A DNA stretch of 64,000 nucleotides, taken from assembly GCF_003122205.1 (NCBI RefSeq), contig NZ_QEYE01000013.1, positions 42,648 through 106,647 of the forward strand, in the 5' to 3' direction. How positions within the stretch are numbered: position 1 is the first letter of the stretch; each line of letters starts with the position of its first letter. Shown here one piece after another: positions 62,101-64,000 of the stretch. The DNA comes from Maritimibacter sp. 55A14. Lineage in GTDB: Bacteria; Pseudomonadota; Alphaproteobacteria; Rhodobacterales; Rhodobacteraceae. The position numbers and the translations under genes were made by a program. A model generated the notes under the pieces. The model searched no databases. It was not told the origin of the DNA and saw only the letters and a list, made by a program, of their open reading frames with translations.

Positions 62101-62190
62101 GTCGCGGAGACCCGCGATACCCTGGCCCAGAAGCAGGAGGAGGAGGCCCGCCTGACCGCCGCGCTGGCCCGGCTGGCCGAGATCGGCTGA
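59161..62190 (+). CDS. valS: Valyl-tRNA synthetase
   Basis: 1009 residues, full length. The class I motifs are [16 protein letters not shown] (HIGH type) and [17 protein letters not shown] (KMSKS). The editing domain (about residues 190-350) and the C-terminal coiled-coil tail with [19 protein letters not shown] are intact. It charges tRNA-Val. The ATG at 59161 is preferred over two upstream ones because [17 protein letters not shown] is the conserved start. Codons about 488-576 (60626-60890) use ATT, TTG, GGA, ACA and CAA that are rare in the rest of the gene. Confidence 0.96.
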   Translation: MAMEKTFDAAAAESRLYTAWEEAGAFRAGANASRDETFCIMIPPPNVTGSLHMGHAFNNTLQDILVRWHRMRGFDTLWQPGQDHAGIATQMVVERKLAEEGNLSRREMGREKFLEKVWEWKTHSGGTIINQLKRLGASCDWSRNAFTMSGAPGAPAGEEGNFHDAVIKVFVDMFNKGLIYRGKRLVNWDPHFETAISDLEVENIETPGHMWHFKYPLAGGETYEYLEKDEDGNVILREERDYISIATTRPETMLGDGAVAVHPSDARYAPIVGKLCEIPVGPKEHRRLIPIITDEYPDPDFGSGAVKITGAHDFNDYEVAKRGGIPMYRLMDTKAHMRDDGAPYADCARRAQAIAEGASFTIEGVDTLNLVPDDLRGLDRLKARLRVVEQITAEGLAVMVTNDAGEDVPFVESKPIMQPFGDRSKVVIEPMLTDQWFVDTKKIVGPAIDAVRSGEVTILPEADRKVYFHWLENIEPWCISRQLWWGHQIPVWYVPHPEDIPLLDPDCLDPKPVRVVSICAESEQAAAEKIRELYGLPLDVRFTVKAGEYSGQTTQKDLYGVGFSNGRLTHIDAQRDPDVLDTWFSSGLWPIGTLGWPEDTPELKKYFPTSVLITGFDIIFFWVARMMMMQYAVVGQKPFNDVYVHALVRDEKGKKMSKSLGNVLDPLELIDAYGADAVRFTLTAMAAMGRDLKLSPQRIAGYRNFGTKLWNAARFAEMNDCKPVPGFDPAACTQTVNKWIVGETAKAREATDAALAAYRFNDAAGGLYVFVWGKVCDWFVEFAKPLLSSEDADVVAETRATMAWVIDQCLILLHPIMPFITEELWGQIAARDTMLVHADWPEYGSGWVDPAADREMNWVIGLIEEVRSVRAQMHVPAGLKIPMLRIELDAAGQAAWDRNAALIRRLARIDSLTPADAPPKGAVTIAVEGGTFCLPLAEVIDVAEEKARLEKTLARLGKEMGGLKGRLENPKFVESAPEDVVAETRDTLAQKQEEEARLTAALARLAEIG
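60626..60890 (+). other. Segment of foreign codon use within valS
   Basis: Between the conserved QLWWGHQIP and [13 protein letters not shown] the coding sequence switches to codons such as ATT, GTA, CCA, TTG, CGA, GGA, CTA, ACA, TCA and CAA. It encodes about 85 residues ([20 protein letters not shown] through [15 protein letters not shown]), longer than I recall for this link in related ValRS. The frame is preserved, so this looks like a gene-conversion or insertion patch, not damage. Confidence 0.6.
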
Positions 62191-62301
62191 CGGGCGGGGC
62201 GCGGGGGCCTGCACGGGATTTCCACAAGTCGGCCATAATCGCGCCGCACGGGGCGCGACAATCCCCGGTTGTGCGTAACCAGGAATCGAGTGGCCCCGGC
62301 G

Positions 62302-63123
62302 ATGACATTTCCCCGATTTCTCCTGCTGATACTGATCGCGGCGCTGGCGCTGCCCTGGCTCTCGTTGGAAGTGGTCCGGGCGACAACGCCGATCGCCGCC
62401 GCGTTCGAGGAGCGTACCGACGCGCGCCGCTATGTCCTGCGCACACCGAATTTTCGCTACTGGGCACCGACCGATATCGGCCGCACGCGTTCGGTCAGCT
62501 TGCCGATGTTCGGGCTTGCCGGGCCGCAGACGACGCGCCTTTACCACAGCCTCGGGCCGACCAGCGGGCCGGAGCGACCCGCTATCGTGCTGCTGCACGG
62601 CGCCGGGCGAAGCGGCCGTGCGATGCTCGACATGTGGCGCGGCCTGGCGGAGAAGGAGGATCTGGTGCTGCTCGCGCCGGACGCCGCGCGCTCGCGCGGG
62701 TGGTCGCTTGCCGAGGACGGCGTCTTCGTGGCCGAAGCCCTGATCGAGGACGCAAGCCGCCATCACCCGATAGACCCGGAGCGGATCTATCTCGTCGGGC
62801 ATTCAATGGGCGGCAAAATGGCGCTGCGGCTGGCCAATCTCGGCTACGGGCCCTGGCGCGCCGTGGAGGCACATGCCGCGAGCCTCTGGGTCAATACCAT
62901 CCTGCCCGCGCGCAGCCCCGTCCCGATCCAGATCCATGTCGGGGAACGCGACACGATCTTCTCGCCGGATGCCGCGCGGGCGACCGGGAAGCGCCTCTCG
63001 GAGGCCGGGCATGACGTGAAGTTCACCGTGATACCGGGGCACACGCATTGGTACTATGCCATTGCACCGCATCTCGCTCCGGTCATCTGGCAGACTTTCA
63101 CCGAGGCCGAGGCGCCGGTGTAG
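62302..63123 (+). CDS. Exported alpha/beta hydrolase (PHB-depolymerase/esterase-like)
   Basis: 273 residues with an N-terminal hydrophobic segment (FLLLILIAALALPWLSLEVV), probably a signal peptide or anchor. The hydrolase elements are complete: oxyanion loop LLHGAGRSGRAM, nucleophile GHSMGGKMA, acid in GERDTIFS and His in PGHTHWYY. The family includes polyhydroxyalkanoate depolymerases and feruloyl esterases. The ATG at 62302 was chosen for the hydrophobic N-terminus. No polymer-storage genes are near, so the substrate is open. Confidence 0.8.
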   Translation: MTFPRFLLLILIAALALPWLSLEVVRATTPIAAAFEERTDARRYVLRTPNFRYWAPTDIGRTRSVSLPMFGLAGPQTTRLYHSLGPTSGPERPAIVLLHGAGRSGRAMLDMWRGLAEKEDLVLLAPDAARSRGWSLAEDGVFVAEALIEDASRHHPIDPERIYLVGHSMGGKMALRLANLGYGPWRAVEAHAASLWVNTILPARSPVPIQIHVGERDTIFSPDAARATGKRLSEAGHDVKFTVIPGHTHWYYAIAPHLAPVIWQTFTEAEAPV

Positions 63124-63294
63124 ATCGGTGGCAGGCCGGGGGGCGGCCAAATGCTGGTGACTTGAGGAACCTTCGGGCTGCCGGAAAGATGCTTGCAGGT
63201 GGCGACGAACGAAATGGAAACCGATGCCGGGAAGATTTGGCACCCGAAACCGAAGCTATATTCTACCCAGGCGCGTATATTTGTGGATTCGTGT

Positions 63295-63810
63295 ATGAAA
63301 AAAACGCACTTTGCACTTGCACTTTCCGTGTTCATCGTGGCGGTCGTATTTTCGGCAGTCATGGCCGTTGAAAGAATACCTTTCAAGAGCACGGAAGATC
63401 TGGATCAGTTGGAATCCAGGGTTATAGCAGCCGCTAGAAACGCATACACGGAGACTCGTTTCGATTCCGTGGCTGTCGAGCTGAAAAACGGAATTCTGGA
63501 AACCGAGGTTATTGACGACGATGCGTGCCGTGATGGCGCAACGGTTCGATCAATCAAGCGAGTAATAGACCTGTCCCACCACCGCCTGGATCCAAATATT
63601 AATTATGGGGATAGTGAGGGTGGCGAGACTAACTTTATACTAACCTTTTCCGCTGTGGGCGCGTGGAAAAACAAGAGACATGAGCTCCGGGAAGAAGCCA
63701 AAACCATTCTGCGTCAGGCACAAGCAGAAGTCGGAAGGGGCGCTGAGGCGGCAGATTTGGCTTCCGAGAGATTTCTAAGGAAACACCCAATTAATACTCT
63801 CTATGCTTAG
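63295..63810 (+). CDS. Hypothetical exported protein, 3' end at IS boundary
   Basis: 171 residues from the ATG at 63295, with a signal peptide (MKKTHFALALSVFIVAVVFSAVMA). The remainder is mixed charged sequence with one Cys and no recognised motif. The gene is A+T-rich compared with its neighbours (AAA, ATT, AGA, ATA codons). Its stop TAG at 63808-63810 lies inside a TTAG that looks like the target site of the IS5-family element that follows, so the C-terminus may be cut short. Upstream, 63124-63294 shows no clear promoter. Confidence 0.6.
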   Translation: MKKTHFALALSVFIVAVVFSAVMAVERIPFKSTEDLDQLESRVIAAARNAYTETRFDSVAVELKNGILETEVIDDDACRDGATVRSIKRVIDLSHHRLDPNINYGDSEGGETNFILTFSAVGAWKNKRHELREEAKTILRQAQAEVGRGAEAADLASERFLRKHPINTLYA

Positions 63811-64000
63811 GTTCAGGACCCATTAATTTGGTTGCTGCGGACTCGGCGGCGTGATTCAAACCCCTGAACTTCAGGGGGGGGGGGACGATGAGCAATCTAT
63901 TCTGGTTGACCGACGCGCAGATGGCGCGGCTTAGACCTTACTTTCCAAAGAGCCATGGCAAGCCAAGGGTCGATGACCGGCGAGTGCTGAGCGGGATTAT
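63811..64000 (+). mobile_element. IS5-family insertion sequence, left part
   Basis: Left end near 63808-63811, next to a TTAG (YTAR-type) target used by many IS5-family (IS427-group) elements. A hairpin CCCCTGAA (63861-63868) / TTCAGGGG (63870-63877) and an 11-G run (63874-63884) precede the transposase start. The right end lies beyond the window, so the terminal inverted repeats cannot be compared. Confidence 0.75.
63888..64000 (+). CDS. IS5-family transposase, N-terminal part (cut by window end)
   Basis: 37 codons are visible from the ATG at 63888: MSNLFWLTDAQMARLRPYFP then KSHGKPRVDDRRVLSGI. The L-T-D-x-Q-x-x-x-L-x-P-Y-x-P pattern and VDDRRVLSGI are those of the DUF4096 N-terminal domain of IS5/IS427 transposases, usually OrfA of a two-frame gene. 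It reads away from the hypothetical gene. Confidence 0.88.
   Translation, partial: MSNLFWLTDAQMARLRPYFPKSHGKPRVDDRRVLSGI

Noticed and set aside
62219..62230. TTTCCACAA resembling a DnaA box
   Set aside because: It is a single imperfect match with no cluster of boxes, AT-rich unwinding region or dnaA/repABC gene nearby.

Overview
The window looks like a chromosomal segment of a GC-rich alphaproteobacterium of the Rhodobacterales (Roseobacter/Paracoccus type). The reasons are: high G+C with NNC/NNG codon preference, an SOS box of the alphaproteobacterial form GTTC-N7-GTTC, -10 elements of TAAGNN/TATANN type, several lineage-typical small families (DUF2842, DUF3108, DUF6280-like, a PopZ-like acidic protein, an Ala/Glu-rich 'CheA-annotated' protein), and a dispersed intergenic repeat at gene 3' ends of a kind I recall from this group. 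Most of it is housekeeping DNA, with a few clearly foreign or decaying patches.

Layout. 1-5.4 kb: ygfZ (cut by the window start), suhB, a MetR-like LysR regulator divergent from metF over a strong palindrome, a PaaI-type thioesterase, an AhpD-like protein and efp. 5.6-13.4 kb: a small conserved protein, hrpB helicase, a DUF3108 protein, meaB, rpmB with promoter and terminator, a Cys-containing secreted protein plus a PCuAC copper chaperone, a sirtuin deacylase, a low-molecular-weight tyrosine phosphatase and a small exported protein. 13.6-16.6 kb: lepA, then an AT-rich foreign gene for a SIR2-like protein and a dense GC hairpin cluster. 16.6-24.8 kb: one long minus-strand gene set with two glutamine-synthetase-like ligases, a class I amidotransferase, a complete polar-amino-acid-type ABC importer, a PhnD-like binding protein and a TerB-like protein. 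It is probably an amine or amino-acid uptake and gamma-glutamylation system.

25-32.7 kb: DUF1330 protein, pyrG, secG, purA, DUF2842 protein, the Ala/Glu-rich protein, thiamine pyrophosphokinase and an EamA exporter. 32.8-40.5 kb: sdaA, rpiA, gor, hflK-hflC-DUF2065 and a DegP protease. 40.5-46.9 kb: an SOS-boxed remnant of the translesion polymerase gene dnaE2, a ferredoxin, purD, xseA, a PLP decarboxylase, a frameshifted small secreted protein and thpR. 46.9-50.1 kb: a threonine-dehydratase-like enzyme, an Xre-RES toxin-antitoxin pair, a Hen1-like RNA methyltransferase and tRNA-Cys. 50.1-59 kb: a PCMT-like methyltransferase, a TolC-family protein, a PopZ-like protein, a membrane protein, a DUF2235 hydrolase, an orphan CoxL-like molybdoenzyme subunit, and an ornithine/DAP-type decarboxylase divergent from an Lrp regulator. 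59.1-64 kb: valS with an internal stretch of foreign codon use, an esterase, and an AT-rich gene whose 3' end abuts an IS5-family element running off the window.

How they work together: nucleotide synthesis (purA, purD, pyrG), translation (efp, rpmB, lepA, valS, tRNA-Cys) and envelope quality control (hflKC, degP, secG, tolC) dominate. The accessory material worth most attention is the solitary SIR2-like gene, the SOS-controlled DnaE2 C-terminal stub, the stand-alone Hen1 homologue, the Xre-RES module with its operator, the 3'-end repeat family, and the mosaic valS. I found no CRISPR array, rRNA or prophage.
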